A stretch of 64,000 nt of DNA from Apostichopus japonicus (taxonomy: Eukaryota > Echinodermata > Holothuroidea > Aspidochirotida > Stichopodidae). Where the stretch lies: NCBI RefSeq assembly GCF_037975245.1, contig NC_092582.1, positions 17,634,577 through 17,698,576 of the forward strand, written 5' to 3'. Positions 24,301 through 39,300 of this stretch are shown in pieces. How positions within the stretch are numbered: the stretch's first letter is position 1; every line of letters starts with the position of its first letter. The position numbers and the translations under genes are program-made. The notes beneath the pieces were generated by a model. It did no database searches and was not told the DNA's origin. It worked only from the letters and a program-made list of their open reading frames with translations.

Positions 24301-27300
24301 ATAGGATGCAATGTTTAAGTATTACATGGGTTGGAGAATATACCAACGACAAGAAGTGGACAGAAACCTGCTTCTGTTGGTTGACAACGTTTTTTGGTGG
24401 GTTTTGATAGAAATGACATCTGGCAAAGCTAACAGAATTTGATATATGTCTCATCATGAATTTGATGCCCTCTGTATCTTACACAAAATGATCTCGATGC
24501 CCAATCGATTTCCAAAAAGAAAACATTCTCTGGTTTGAGATTATGATATTGTTTTCATTGTACTTAATTGGATGATCTCCCTCCCTCCCTCCCTTCCCTC
24601 TCCCTCCCTCACACCCTCCGTTCCCCCTCTCTATACTCTTCCCTGCAAAAGGCTTCAAAGGTCAGATGTTGGTTACTAGGCAGGGTTTCTCTGCCTCAAT
24701 GTAAAATATGTGATGACGTAGTAATCATGGCTGTCTTGAGTTTATGTGATACGTAATTTTGAGACCCAACGAATAAACAAAATAGGTCGTCCAGTTCTGA
24801 AGTTAAGTGTTTAAACTCCTCCTTCCTTCACATGCAATTGTGAGTGTACAAAACGTGTAGTAGCAAACTTGTACGACGAGAAAAACAAACAACAAGTGTC
24901 AATTAGGGTTGAACCTAAGTTAAAAGGATTAAATACACAAATAAACTGGGAGGATTATGTATTACACATGGTGAAGAAAATGATAAATGTCAGGATTCCT
25001 GCGGCCATTCTGAAATGTTAATCATCAAGGTGCCATCGAACGTAAATTTGAAAGTGTGACATGACCGGGTGGAGACAGCTAAAACAGGTGTGGATAAAAA
25101 ATTGATAATTTCTGAATTTTTAGTGCAATTTTCTCGAACTTTCTTTCGAACAAAAACGTGACTAAGATATGAAAAGATTTTTTTGTCCTCATGCAATGTT
25201 TCAAAAACTGTTCATCATTTTTCTTTATGAGCTCTTCACGAGTGAGAATTATGATATGGAAGATTGATGAAATGGGTAAGGGGGAAACGAGAAGGAAAGG
25301 AACGAAAAATAAATATTGATATTTATTTTTCGAGTAAAATCACAGTAGACAAACCCACAGGTTTTTTCGTATGACTTTCAAATTTTTCTAACGATGCAAA
25401 CTTATGGTTTCCATCTAATATCTGATTCTGCAAAAACATTGTGTATATGTGACTATCATTTACCGAATCACTCCATGTCAAATGCATAGTTCTCTATTTT
25501 GCAAAGACAAAACAAAAACTAAAACTTTTGGTTGCCACAGGAATCCTGACCAGTTTAGAAAACAGTGTGAAGAGCAGGCAAATTGAATGTACAAAAAAAC
25601 CGCCCCAACGAAAAAAAAACAAATTAATGAAAAAGCAAGCAGATGGTAGGGAGGAGCAGGGTTAAAGGGAATGGGTTGTACTACCTACCCAGAGTTTCTC
25701 CACATTCAGCTAGTGAGGGGAAAAAATGACAGAGACTAATGGACTAAGGAATGATGATGCTGTAAGTCAAGGACCTTTTCACGACTATACCACTGAGATG
25801 TTAGATATAATATAGCCATGGTAAAAGCAGCAGACAGGTTTAATAGATAAATTAAACACACATTTCTGGCTGAGAGAGTTCACACCATTTACCCAGAGGG
25901 GTATTTTTTTTTTAGGGGGGGGACAAAAACTGTACCTAGGACGATCGTAAAACTACAGTTTTTTTGGGGGGGCGGGGAATATTTGGATTTCATTTTTAAT
26001 TTCCTTTCTTCCAGGGTTGTTCCAGAACAAAAGATAAATTGTCGAATAAATTCTGCAAGAGGACAAATTTTGGTAATGTCCGAAAGTGACCGAAATTTAC
26101 GGGTAAAAATTATAGACCGGAATGCAAAAATGCATTGTGGTTTCGATGATGTAACATGAGCAGTTTTCTTCATGAATCCTTAAATTTGATATGGTACATC
26201 TACAAACCAAATATGAGATCTGTCCATGTGGTTCCCTTCTTGAAATATCATGTTCATAAGGCTTTCACGATTTGACCTGTTGTACCCAAATGACCTTTGA
26301 CCTCCACCAAAATCAATCGGCTTCTTGTACTCAATGTTATACACCTTCATACTACGTATGAGATCTGCCCAAGCTTTTCCAATATTGAGGTATCGTGTTT
26401 ACAAGGTTTTCAAAATTTGACCTCTGATTGACCTCCACCAAAAACAATAGGCCTCTTGTACTCAATGTGGTTACTTCTACACACCAAATATGAGGTCTGC
26501 CAAAGCTTCCCTTCTTGAGATATCGTGTTTAAAAGCTGGGCGTCACAAATGGACACACACACACGCCATCATGGATGCAAAGGTTACGATTATCATCGAA
26601 ACCAAAAACGGTGGTTTTGCAAGTTCATGACTGCACTACTACTAGCAACTCAGATCTGATGCTGTAATAACTGAGCCTCCATAAGTTCCTTCTAACTTCA
26701 AGGGTAAATGATTTTGACACACGATAACAAATCTTTCAAATTTTGAAAAAAAATTGAATGTGATTTAATATCTGGGAATTTTCCTCCAGTAGTCATGTCC
26801 CTTGAAAACAAAGCATGACAAAGCATTTTTTTTATCTTTTCTCGCTTTTGTTGACCTCTGACCTCGTCTGAAACATTCTATGTCTACTCACGTTATGAAA
26901 GTGATCTTCTTAAATTGAAATATGTGACAAACTTTTGTGATACATTTAATCAAGTTTATCAACAATTTGAGAGTCAAAACAGGGCTTAAAACAATCGATG
27001 CAATTTTGGAATTCCTACCCATTTTCATGTTACCACAAAGAAATACAATTGTATTTTCTCCTACCCTTGTTTCTTCTTCGGCCCACCTCCTTTTTTCTTT
27101 TTTTTGTTTCTTACTTCATACTTGTACTCAATATGCATCAATGAAATCAGATGAGATAATAAAACTTTTGTTGCCTGTAAAATCCATTTTTCATCTACAG
27201 CTACAAGAAATACTTCAACCAATTATAACAAATGATTATAGTGTGTTTAATAACAAGATTCTACACGGAAGGATAAATAATACATTGATATACATAGAAA

Positions 27301-30300
27301 TGCAAGCTGAAAATGGTTTCGAAAAAAGGTTTATACATATTAATGCATCATGCCCAAGGATGGCGACTCGCATTAATTAATTAATTAATTAATTAATTAA
27401 TTAGGTGGGGAGGAAATAGATATATGCTGGTTATGACTGACACTTCCGAGAGGACGGACAGAATAACGGGGATCATCAAATCTGACATCAGACGACGGTA
27501 AGCTCAACAAAAATTTCAATCAAGAATTTATGCTTAATTATCTTTGACATTTCTTCTGAACTTATCATATCAGTTTCACTTTCTTGGTCGCTGAAATTAA
27601 TCAACTGTACATTACCCAATAAACCAAGATTAATAATCATCATAAAAAATATATAAGTTCATTTCTATTTCTATATCTGTGGTGGGAACTTTGCTCTGTT
27701 GACAACTAATGATGTACAAAATATTCAGTTTCGACTATGGCCAGACCGATGCAAGAAATTAAGGAACAAGAAAAGTTGGGACACACTGCCGAAGTTAACG
27801 CGAGCATTTCTGAGAAACGTCTTGTGTTACAACGTGACCTTTCCCTCCACACAAAGCTTAGAGTTAAATATTTATAGTTTGTTCCCAATACAGAGTCATA
27901 CTTTGTGTTTGCTTTTGTTCATTTTGTACCACAAGAAGATCAATACACCTAGTTTGAAATTATTCATCTTTCAAAATAAATTTTAAAAAATTCACCACCT
28001 ACAGCAACTTCCAGCAGGTTCATTTAATCTGAAGACAAGATTTAGGGTAACTTCATTTAAAGTTTTGATAACAACCAACTTTTCATTTATTGGAGGAGGG
28101 GGGATGAAATGAGAATAAATGGATATTCTCAATTGATAAATTGATTCATATGTGACATAACAGTACAAACAAGGAATTGTTTATGGTAAATATCTAGACT
28201 GATTTTAATTCAGTAATGAAAGGCAACAAACTATCTTCAAGAGGCTGTGTGAGATTTCAGTACAAAATTTTGCACAATTTTAGTTCATTTCCAACCATTG
28301 CTCCAATAATCTTGAGGATTTTTTTTTTTTTTTTTGAATTCTATATTCTTTTCTTTTCATTTCTCTTCAATTTCACCAAAATTCCTACGATCAGTTTACA
28401 ATGCCTCTGTGAACTTGAAGATTAACCATTTTGAATTAATTAATTAAAAAGTCTCAAACGACTACAACTGAGAGCCCTCACCCCCCCCCTTGCTTTCCAC
28501 TAATCCCAATTTTCTTTAAAGCAAGTTGATATCAAGAACTGGAGTGTGGTTCAATCTTGCCAATTTTAACGTTTGTCCATTTGATGGAAACATAATTCAT
28601 CAAGTCACTACCATAACAAGGTTATAAGGCTCCCCCTGTGTGGCAGACACATATAAGGCTACCTCCACCCCCCCCCACATAAATCAACAAACATAACCAC
28701 CAATACCAGGCATATTCATAATACCATAGAGAGTAGTAATATATTGTATGAATACTGTGGATGTTAAAGCAAAGCCATCACCACTTTTTTCTTATTTATA
28801 ATTATTATTATTAATTATTTTTTTCCTTACACCTTTTGAGCAGTGAATTTCAAGCAACTTTAAAGCTGTTAGATGCAAATTGCCCTCCAAGAGTACCAAG
28901 ATAACAAACTTTCCACCAAAATATGATTCTGTGCTCTACATAAGACTCCCAAAATAAGCACTAACTCAACTAAAGAGTGACTTCAAATATAAAAATAAAA
29001 AACAGGGGGGAAGGGAAGGGGTGGGTAGGGGGTAAGCTGAGGGCGGGGGGATGGGGGGGAGAGTATTATCTGACTTGAAACAAAGAGGGCTTCCATCTGC
29101 AATCCTTTAAACCTTGCAAGATGTTGTTAGCCAAGTCCAAAAACAGAAACCCACAAAAAAATGATTTACCCGAAAGAGAATTCTATTTAGCTACAAAGTG
29201 TTAAAAAAAAGAAGAACTTTTAGCCCAGATTGAAACTTGTAACTTGACTTACCCTTCCTTTGCACACCAGCAAAGCTTTGTCAAACAGAAAACAGGATTT
29301 CTGAGCTGCACCAGTAGGTCTGTAAGGAAAAAACAGAGAGAACCAAATGAAGCAAAAAATATCTTACAGACATGGCAATTTGAACTATTTATCCTGAGGT
29401 AGTAAGTGAGTGGTATTAACCAGTCATTCAGAATTTACTAGACTTTGCGCTCTTTTCTATTTCGTCTATTTATCTTGTTGTGAATATTTAAGGGGATTTC
29501 CACAATTTCCCCAAAAGTTGCAGAATTTTCAGGTAGTAAAGCTCAGTGGCAAAGTAGCTCAAGTGGTTAACACGCCGGTGCCTTTCAATCATAAGGTCCC
29601 TGGTTCGAGTCACTCCCAGATTAATGTATGTCGTCCAGTTACAGAGTTGTTGACAATTAACAATTCATAATCATGGACGTTAAATATGAATGTAAGAGAC
29701 TGACTTCGGTCAGCTTGCGGCTTTGATAAGCCAATGGGGCTTCTTCGCGAGTTCCTGCTTGCAGGAGGATCTAATATACATACACAAACAAGTCTCAACA
29801 ATGATTTGGTCTTCTGCTTGAATCCAATTTTAAAATGGAAAGGCAGATTGTCAATAAAAGCAGTCCTTTAACCGTTCTAATCTGATGAGGCGTATTTCAT
29901 TTTTAATTAAATAAATCTGGCACCATTTTGATGAAGGTAGCATTGAAAATCATTTAAAAAATTTTTATTAAAAAAATCATAAATTAATTGTGGAGAGGGT
30001 GGCGGCAGCCTGTACTTAGACCTATACCCCTTCTCCAGGTCGTGACATCTTTCTCTTCATTTCTTCAGATAAAATGATGGTTACCCTATCCTAAGGCCAC
30101 TGAGGGAGATGATCAGTTTGCTTTATATAGACTACTTGTAATGTTAACTGCACATTATATATTTATTGTTATTTTGTTGTATTGTAGTTCTGTAGTTTTG
30201 AAGACTTTTTGTAAGATCTGCAATTTATTTTTACATGTTCAAACATTGTCTTTTTCTACAATTCAATTCCCCCTCCTGCCCCCCCTCCCTGCCCCCTCCC

Positions 30301-33300
30301 ACACAAACTTTTACCCCCTTTCCGGGTTAAGAGCATTTTTCTATTTTCCTTCTTTTTTTTTTTTTTCGTCTGGTAACTTACGCCTTCCGGGCATTGATTC
30401 TAATCTTCAGCTCCCCATCAAGATGGAGACGCCCCAGTTCAGTGACTGGACTCTGATTGTAGTTGACAAGACTGAGGGGGGTGAAAAAAAACAAAGTTTA
30501 ATTCCAAAGATATGGCAGAAATTAGAAAGAGCACTGTGAGAAAATATTTTGGAAAGTTGATACAGAAAAAACATCACAAAGATTTAAAAGAATCAATTGA
30601 AATTAGTAAATACAAATGTTGATAATAGTCTTCACAAATATTAAAGAAAAAAAAAAAGATGATGATGATGATGATGATGATGATGGTTGATACCAAATTT
30701 ATGTTCACTTTACAGTTTTGTAGAATTCTGCAATAGCGCCCTCCTGTTAGGGAACCGTGGGGGGTCAAAAATCGTTCGGCCATTATGATAGATAAATAGT
30801 GCTGGCTTCACAGCTTGCTGTTTTGCGGCAGTGTAACGGGTTGTTTGAAGTTGTGTTGGTAGGTAATGTTTATCTATAGTTTATTTATTATTGTTAATGT
30901 TTCTGGGATGAATGTGTTTATCTAAGGGTATTTTTAGGTTACCCTTCTCTTAGCTTTTAGAGTTATGCTAACTGTTTGGGTTCCTGTGGTAAGGATTAAC
31001 TTGCTTAGGCTACTGCAGTGTTCACATGTTTAGTGCTAACCTAGTGTTAACTTGTGCTTTATTGGATTTGCACTCCGGTGTTGTTTTAGAAACGTCCTTC
31101 ATCGTGCATTACGGCAGAGTTACTTTTTAGTGCGGGGTTGGAGCTTAAAGATCTTATTTTTCACTGGTTCTCTTTATAAAGCACAAGGGTATTCAAGTGG
31201 CATTTTTTCCAGGTTGGGACTAGTTATAGTGTGGGGTTTCATTTGTTTTTAAAGATTACTTTTTTAGCTTTCAGGAGCCTGACTTTTAGTCATGCATTCA
31301 TTCGTAATTTATTAGCAGGGAGGCTATTTACGTATTGTCTCTTATTAAAGTGTAATTTATTCAAGGTGATTTGCTTGCCATGCTGTTAAGAGCCAATGTT
31401 GTTTATTAAGGGCACGTGATGATTCAGTTGTGATATTTTGAGGTCTTTGCATTGATCTTGTTCTGTTGTGGGTCTGTTGTAATGCAAGTGTGATAGTGTT
31501 GTACTAATTAATGTATTACAAGTTTGTGTGTGACACATTTGACTTTGAGGGTGGGTATCAAGTTACAATTAATTTTAACAGTTCAAGGGGTTATTAGTAT
31601 CATGTAGGGATCTGTGTTATATAAGGTGTTTGGGTTTGGTGTTTTGGCTGATATGTTTTTATGGGTAATTAGGCGTTGCAACTATATTTTATTAGGTTTT
31701 CCTTTCTTCGTTAAGGTTAAGAAATGTAAACAAAACTTCCTATCGATACCTCTCATTGAAATGCAAGGACCCCTACAATGATCATGATGATGACGATGAT
31801 AATGGGAAAGTGAAAAATTGAATTTGTTTTGAATTTCTTAGCTTGCTGACTGACCTCTTCTGAATTTGTTGCAGAGTTTCCAACTGTTCATAATCTCTCT
31901 TCACTTCATTGCAAAAGTCTGATAAATCCTGGGAAAATGAAAAAACAAAAACAAAAACAAAAAACACATAACGTCTCGATAAACTATAAAATAATCTACT
32001 TTCTTAAGTTCTTGTCTATCAGCATTTGCAAGTCACTAATCGATAGTTTCAAAACATTTGTCGGCCAAAAATTCTCACCGATTTTCATTTTTTCAAAATC
32101 TGTATAGTTGTACATATTCTTCAATTCATATAGGATGTCAGTGTAGGATAGGATAGGTATAGGATATAGTGTAGGATAGGTATAGGAAGTCAGTATTAAT
32201 ATAGGATATTATAGTTTATATTAGTTTCTGCTAAAAGACATATCATTGTGCATGGTACTGTTGTCTAGTCATCACTTCCAGAACACATTTGACTTCCAAG
32301 AAGCAGCAACCATGTCTCCTCAGACATGGTAATGGTTTTAATTCAATTGCAGAAATATCCCAAACTTTTTCTTTTTCATTTCCTTCTTTCTTTTTGCCTC
32401 CTTTTTGCCTTTTCCTTTCCATTTCTCTTTCTACTGTTTGTTCATTATTGAGAAATTTGCCAACAGAGTCTCCTCAGACATGGTAATAGTTTGATTCAAT
32501 TGCAGAATTATCCCAAACTTTTTCTTTTTCATTTCCTTCTTTGTTTTTGCCTCCTTTTTTCCTTATCCTTTCCATTTCTCTGTTCATTATTGAGAAATTT
32601 GCCAACAGAGTTGAACCAAAGTTGGGATTATTTTTCTGCCCAGTAACTAACTTACTTAACCAGTGCCTGTTGTTCAACATTTCCTGAGTAACACACAATT
32701 ACACCAGTATCACACACTTGTTCTGTAGCTGAACAAAGACACCAGCAGTACACATTTGCTGTGTAGCTACGCACTGACACTATCATCCTACATTTGTTCA
32801 GTAGCTGCACAAGGACACCAACAGCACACACTAGTTCATTAGCTGCACAAGGACACCAACAGCACACACTAGTTCTGTAGCTTCACAAGGACACCAACAG
32901 CACACAATGGTCTGTAGCTTCACAAGGACACCAACATCACACACTGGTTCGTTAGCTGCACAAGGACACCAAACAGCACACACTAGTTCTGTAGTTGCAC
33001 AAGGACACCAACATCCCACACTGGTTCGTTAGCTGCACAAGGACACCAACAGCACACACTAGTTCGTTAGCTGCACAAAGACACCAACAGCACACACTAG
33101 TTCTGTAGTTGCACAAGGACACCAACATCTCACACTAGTTCGTTAGCTGCACAAGGACACCAAACAGCACATACTAGTTCTGTAGTTGCACAAGGACACC
33201 AACATCCCACACTGGTTCGTTAGCTGCACAAGGACACCAACAGCACACACTGGTTCGTTAGCTGCAAAAAGACACCAACAGCACACACTAGTTCTGTAGT

Positions 33301-36300
33301 TGCACAAGGACACCAACATCACACACAGGTTTGTTAGCTGCACAAGGACACCAAACAGCACACACTAGTTCTGTAGTTGCACAAGGACACCAACATCCCA
33401 CACTGGTTTGTTAGCTGCACAAGGACACCAACAGCACACACTAGTTCTGTAGCTTCACAAGGACACCAAACAGCACACACTAGTTCTGTAGTTGCACAAG
33501 GACACCAACATCCCACACTGCTTCGTTAGCTGCACAAGGACACCAAACAGCACACACTAGTTCTGTAGTTGCACAAGGACACCAACATCTCACACTTGTT
33601 CGTTAGCTGCACAAGGACACCAAACAGCACAAACTAGTTCTGTAGCTGCGCAAGAACACCAACAGCACACACTAGTTCTGTAGCTGCACAAGGACACCAA
33701 CATCACACACTTGTTCAGTAGCTGCACAAGGACACCAAGCAGCACGCACTAGTTCTGTAGCTGCACAAGGACACCAACAGCACACACTGGTCTGTAGCTT
33801 CACAAGGACACAAACAGCACATACTAGTTCTGTAGCTGCACAAGAACACCAGCAGCACCCACTAGTTCTGTAGCTGCACAAGGACACCAACATCACACAC
33901 TTGTTCAGTAGCTGCACAAGGACACCAACATCACACACTAGTTCTGTAGCTGCACAAGAACACCAACAGCACACACTAGTTCTGTAGCTGCACAAGGACA
34001 CCAACATCACACACTTGTTCAGTAGCTGCACAAGGACACCAAGCAGCACGCACTAGTTCTGTAGCTGCACAAGAACACCAGCAGCACACACTAGTTCTGT
34101 AGCTGCACAAGGACACCAACATCACACACTGGTTCTGTAGCTGCACAAGAACACCAACATCACACAATGGTCTGTAGCTTCACAAGGACACAAACAGCAC
34201 ATACTAGTTCTGTAGCTGCACAAGGACACCAGCAGCACACACTGGTTCTGTAGCTGCACAAGGATACCAGCAGTACACACTGGCACTGTAGCTTCACAAG
34301 GACACCAACAGCACCTATCTTTTCTCTCTCTCTCAGATAATGCACAGCTCATTAACTAAAACTTTCATCAAAACTACAGTTAAGAAAGGTAACAAAAACA
34401 ACTTGGTTCAGTTCTTTCTTCTACTAGGCCCTTGACATCTCTGAATTACTCACCTTCATAGCTTGCAAAGCCTTAAAAATCTCATCTTTCTCTGGATGGT
34501 TGTCATTCGTTCGTTTGTTTAGTTCCTGAAATGAAAAGCAGGTGCCATCCACGAAAAATGATTGCAACATTTACGAAAAACAGACATAATTAGACAGACC
34601 TAATGTATAGGAAATGTACAAAATACTACAATTGGGATATAGGGGAATGTTGCAAGCAACAAGCAACCAACATGTTTCATAACGCAGAAGGAACAAATTT
34701 TTCTGCTTTGATAATAGACATGCTGACCAATGCCCTATCGCCTAGGAAACGAGTAGCATTAACAAGTATAAACGATTATTCCCTTTGCAAAAAAACGTCT
34801 TCTTCTGCTTTGAGTTTTGCCGCAAGTAAAGTTTATCCAGTTGATCTAAGCATGTCAAAATTAGTAATGGGAAAGCACTCGAAGAAGAGTGTTTGACTTG
34901 AAGTGTAAACCCCAGAATGACAGCTGCTACTCAAGAGCAATTCTGTAATGAGTCCATGATCCCAAGTCTTTAAGTTTGACAATCGAAGACTAAAAAAAGT
35001 TTAGCAAAGTAAAGTCAAAAAGAAGAAATCACTGCACATATGATAGAGCGATTTGTTGCTTGAGAGATAATCATTATTTTCCTCACCACAAAGAGCAAAT
35101 GGTACTTGAGCATCCTCTGCATAGGTAAACTCAGTAACGATCGGAGGTTGAAGCGGTTACCATTGGCCTTCTCTTGACATTTCTGCAATGAAAGCACAGA
35201 AACATTTTACTGGTTTACAGTAAAAACGAAAGTCTTATTCAACTCACAGCATGCCAGACACACGGATAAGATTCTAAACGATGAGCTCCACCGTTGGTAC
35301 AATTATGTTACGTTTACATCGGGCATCAAAGCAGAGAGAAAAAAAAACCCAACCCTCATTGCTAACCTTGATATACGAAAGAGACACTTCCCAATGAGCT
35401 AAAACCCAAAATCTCCTCCCCTCCCCTTCCACCCACAAACAAAAAGAAAACTTAACCATCACCATCAGAATATGTGATAAAGAATTAATGGAGACCTTGT
35501 GTCATTTCAGAGCTTCTGATAAACAACTCACCTGAAGAAGAAATTCGAGCATTTGGGAGATATATTAATTTCGGGTTTGAAAATCCTTCACATAGAAGAC
35601 CAGGAAATTAATCAAGTCTAAATAATGACAACACATTTTCATTATGCTAAAATTGTCATGTTTTCTCATTACTTTGGTTCGCCTGGGTCGTAGAAACTTG
35701 AAAAATGCTGTGGCTAAAATTTACCATCGACAAATGATTTAGACATTTGTACTGTGCCCAACAAATATCCAATGTGTGCAACATAAAGGCACATCGATAC
35801 AGTATTACATCCACCAAATATCCCATGTGTGCACCATGTAGGCACATCTATACAGTATTACACACATCAAATAACCCATGTGTGCAACATAAAGGCACAT
35901 CTATACAGTATTACACACATCAAATAACCCATGTGTGCAACATAAAGGCACATCGATACAGTATTACATCCACCAAATATCCCATGTGTGCACCATGTAG
36001 GCACATCTATACAGTATTACACACATCAAATAACCCATGTGTGCAACATAAAGGCACATCTATACAGTATTACACACATCAAATAACCCATGTGTGCAAC
36101 ATAAAGGCACATCTATACAGTATTACATACATCAAATATCCCATGTGTGCACCATGTAGGCACATCTATACAGTATTACACACATCAAATAACCCATGTG
36201 TGCAACATAAAGGCACATCTATACAGTATTACATATATCCCATGTGTGCAACATAAAGGCACATCTATACATTATTATACAAACATCACATTCCCCATGT

Positions 36301-39300
36301 GGGCACCATAAAGGCACATCTACACAGTATTTTGCACATCAAATATCCCATGTGTGCACCATAAAGGCACATCTATGCAGTATTACACACACCAAGTATC
36401 CCATGTGTACACCATTAAGGCTCACCTTATACTAGTATTTCACAGCAACGCAGCAGGAGGACTCTGTTTATGCACTATGATAGTTCATAACACATCAGTA
36501 CAATACATCCCATAGTAACTGTTTACAGCAATAGCATCGATACCTAATATCTGCACTGTAATTGCACATCTAATACCAGTACTGTATTTAGGCACCACAA
36601 ATGTACATCATATGTGTACAGCAATAAACCACATATGCATAGCAACAGATAGTAACTGCCCATAAACCCCAACACCACACATCAGGACTGTAACGAAGCG
36701 TTTAAACCAGCACCCCTTGATCACATCATTTATATCATCATTACCACACACATATAGCAGTACGACACATATGCACCGTAATTGCACATCTATAACCCCC
36801 CTCCCCAGCACATGTGTGTGCTATAACACTTTATAATATCTACACCATTACCAGGCATATGCGTCCATTATACGCCAACAAAGACCAGCTTAAATCCATA
36901 TTGACACCATCTATGGTGCATTTATGCACCATTACAGCACATCTATCTACAGTATTTACCAGTTCCATGTTACCCTGCTAATTTGAAACTAACCATCTCT
37001 GAAAACAAGAGGTACATAGAATATTGCATTTTTTTTCCCCCTTCAAATTTCCCTATTTCTCTCCTACCTCCACATGCTGAGATGAACACTGATTATGCAA
37101 AGGATGAAAGCAAGGCTACTGATTTTGAATATTTCACAAGATGTGGCTTGCACACCTGAGAAAGAAAACTGCTATTTTTCACAGCTTGTACCTCGTTTGG
37201 CTGCTTCTTGCCAACCAAGTATTTATGTCATTAATTATGAACAGGGCTGCAGCCACTACTCGTGTAATATCCTGTATTTTTTCCAGATAATGAAACGGTA
37301 ATTTCTGTTTCTGTGACTGCTCCTAACTTTCAATGACACTCATTTTCTGGATCATAAAATCTAGGTTCTCAGCCTAGGATTAGGGTCTCTAATATAGATC
37401 GGAGTGCGTATACAAGTTTAGGAAACAAGGTGAAAGAGAGAGGCACGAAAGTAAAGATATCGTGTAAGACACTCTTTGAATAGAGGATTCGATAATTGCA
37501 AGCTAGTATCTGAATCAGGACTGCTCCGTCAGTTAAATTTAAAAAGCCAACTTCATGCATCCACTGAATGTCAACTGGGCAACACAAAAATTTGCATGAA
37601 TAATTTACCAGTGATGACAAAGACAGGGGTGAGGAACGCTGGGAGCACATTAAGTTTGTTCATACCCCTCCTCCCATCTCCCTTTCCCTCCCTCCAAACC
37701 AGTCATTCGAAATACTTCACCTAGCAGCAGTTCAGCATAAAGGTCACAAGAATAAGAGAATAAACGGTACATAGAGAAGCAATGTCATCCATCTGTTGTA
37801 GCGTGATCAAAGATGGGTGACAGCTGGCTTAAAGACACACTTCCATCATTTTCCAATTTTTTTTTTTCCCCCCCAAAAAAATAAAAACTCTTCCACAGCT
37901 GTAGAATGGTATCAGATCACCACCAAATTGCCGACTCCTACAAATGGGGGGGGGGGGTTGGAGGGGGCAGGTAAGAGCAACGAACAAATTGTTCGCCAGT
38001 GCACAAAATCAAATACGAACGACGGAAAGCAGTGTTTGAAACTCTGTCGATAGCTTTGTGCACCAAATAGTGCGCTACTGATATAACACAGACACAAAAA
38101 AAGGGTAAAATGGATCTAATTAAAGAGTAAAGTGATGACTTCACACCTTTTGTTCAATATGTTGAAATTAATACTGTACAATGATTTTGCTAATACGGTC
38201 TGCAATATTTTTGACGATATGAATACAGCATTTTGACAATTACGACTGCCGGTTCCCAAACATCATCTTTCATGGACACTTTTCATCCCGATGTATCGAC
38301 ATGTTAAGGCATGCAACGTTTTGACGAAAAGAGAATTAGCAATTTTCACAAACGTAGGGTCTTTACCTCTTTTTCACTCTCCAATATTACGGTTAATTAT
38401 TAATTAATCGATAGTTAACAAATGACGACAAAATGTTAGCAACCAAAAAATGTTTGAACATGAGATTCAAGTCCAAATGAGACAAAACTGAACAAAGTCT
38501 TTTCCTTTGACATTTTAATGTTCCTCCCCTCCCCCTCCCCCACCCCCAATTTTTGGGGGGGGACATTCAAGAAAATTTGGACAGTACTTTGTGGTGAGGC
38601 CTGGCAACAGTGTAAAAGTAGGCGGTGAAATGACACAGAAAATTGCAAAGTTCTTCAACACGATTATATAGCACCAATAGTGGCACAATGGCAATCTAAG
38701 CAATTTAAGAATGATAAAATGACAAGAGTCCAACCAAACAGGTCAACACTCAACAGGGCCACAAAACACCACCAATAAAACTCACCTGTAAAGACTATTG
38801 TCAATCCAACTTGCAAAGTGTTTACATAGAAGAAAGGAATGCATTGGTAACATGGTAACCCAACGGCATGTACATGATACTGTAGCTATAAGAATTTATA
38901 ATTGAAGTCCACAAGGAACAACTAACAATCCTCTCCCTAAATTCCGTCCTCCATCCCCCTTCTTTTGAATTTGCCCTATGACACAACCCCTTCTGTCCTG
39001 TCTCTCATACTGCACTCACATTTTACACCCGGTGACAACTACCTATGCCCTACCTCCCAATCCCCCCCCCCCCCATTCCATCTATTATTGTCTCCCTTTC
39101 ATCAACTCCAACCTTTTGATAAGAATCAGTTATTTTTTTACAACTCAGAATAATTGAACTCCTTTGATGTCTGCAATGTAAACACAATATTGGGGGGGAG
39201 CGGAAGTCCTCAACAAACTATTTTTGTGACATGAAAATTTACATGCAAGTAAACAACCTATAGAGTTTGATTTAGATCTTTGCCGTGGTCACACTGTACA

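Larger units (their letters stand above)
19900..29252. other. large vav intron inside PH coding region
   Basis: No exon or known gene seen over 9.3 kb. It holds microsatellites (TATG at 22563-22610, TA at 22648-22669, TTAA at 27372-27403), pyrimidine-rich tracts (24570-24635) and a dispersed repeat (26.18-26.59 kb). Open frames at 20608-21036 and 26937-27380 are AT-rich with biased composition and no recognisable domain. Confidence 0.6.

Noticed and set aside
26937-27380. 147-codon plus-strand open frame
   Set aside because: No domain or motif recognised; runs into a TTAA microsatellite; composition matches intron.
32652-34352. Series of Cys-rich minus-strand open frames (60-125 codons)
   Set aside because: They are translations of the 38-bp minisatellite; the frame shifts between copies and there are no splice or start contexts.
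35747-36256. 169-codon plus-strand open frame with HIYTVLHTSNN-type repeats
   Set aside because: Product of the 53-bp array; the 159-bp block length is divisible by 3, so it stays open by arithmetic.
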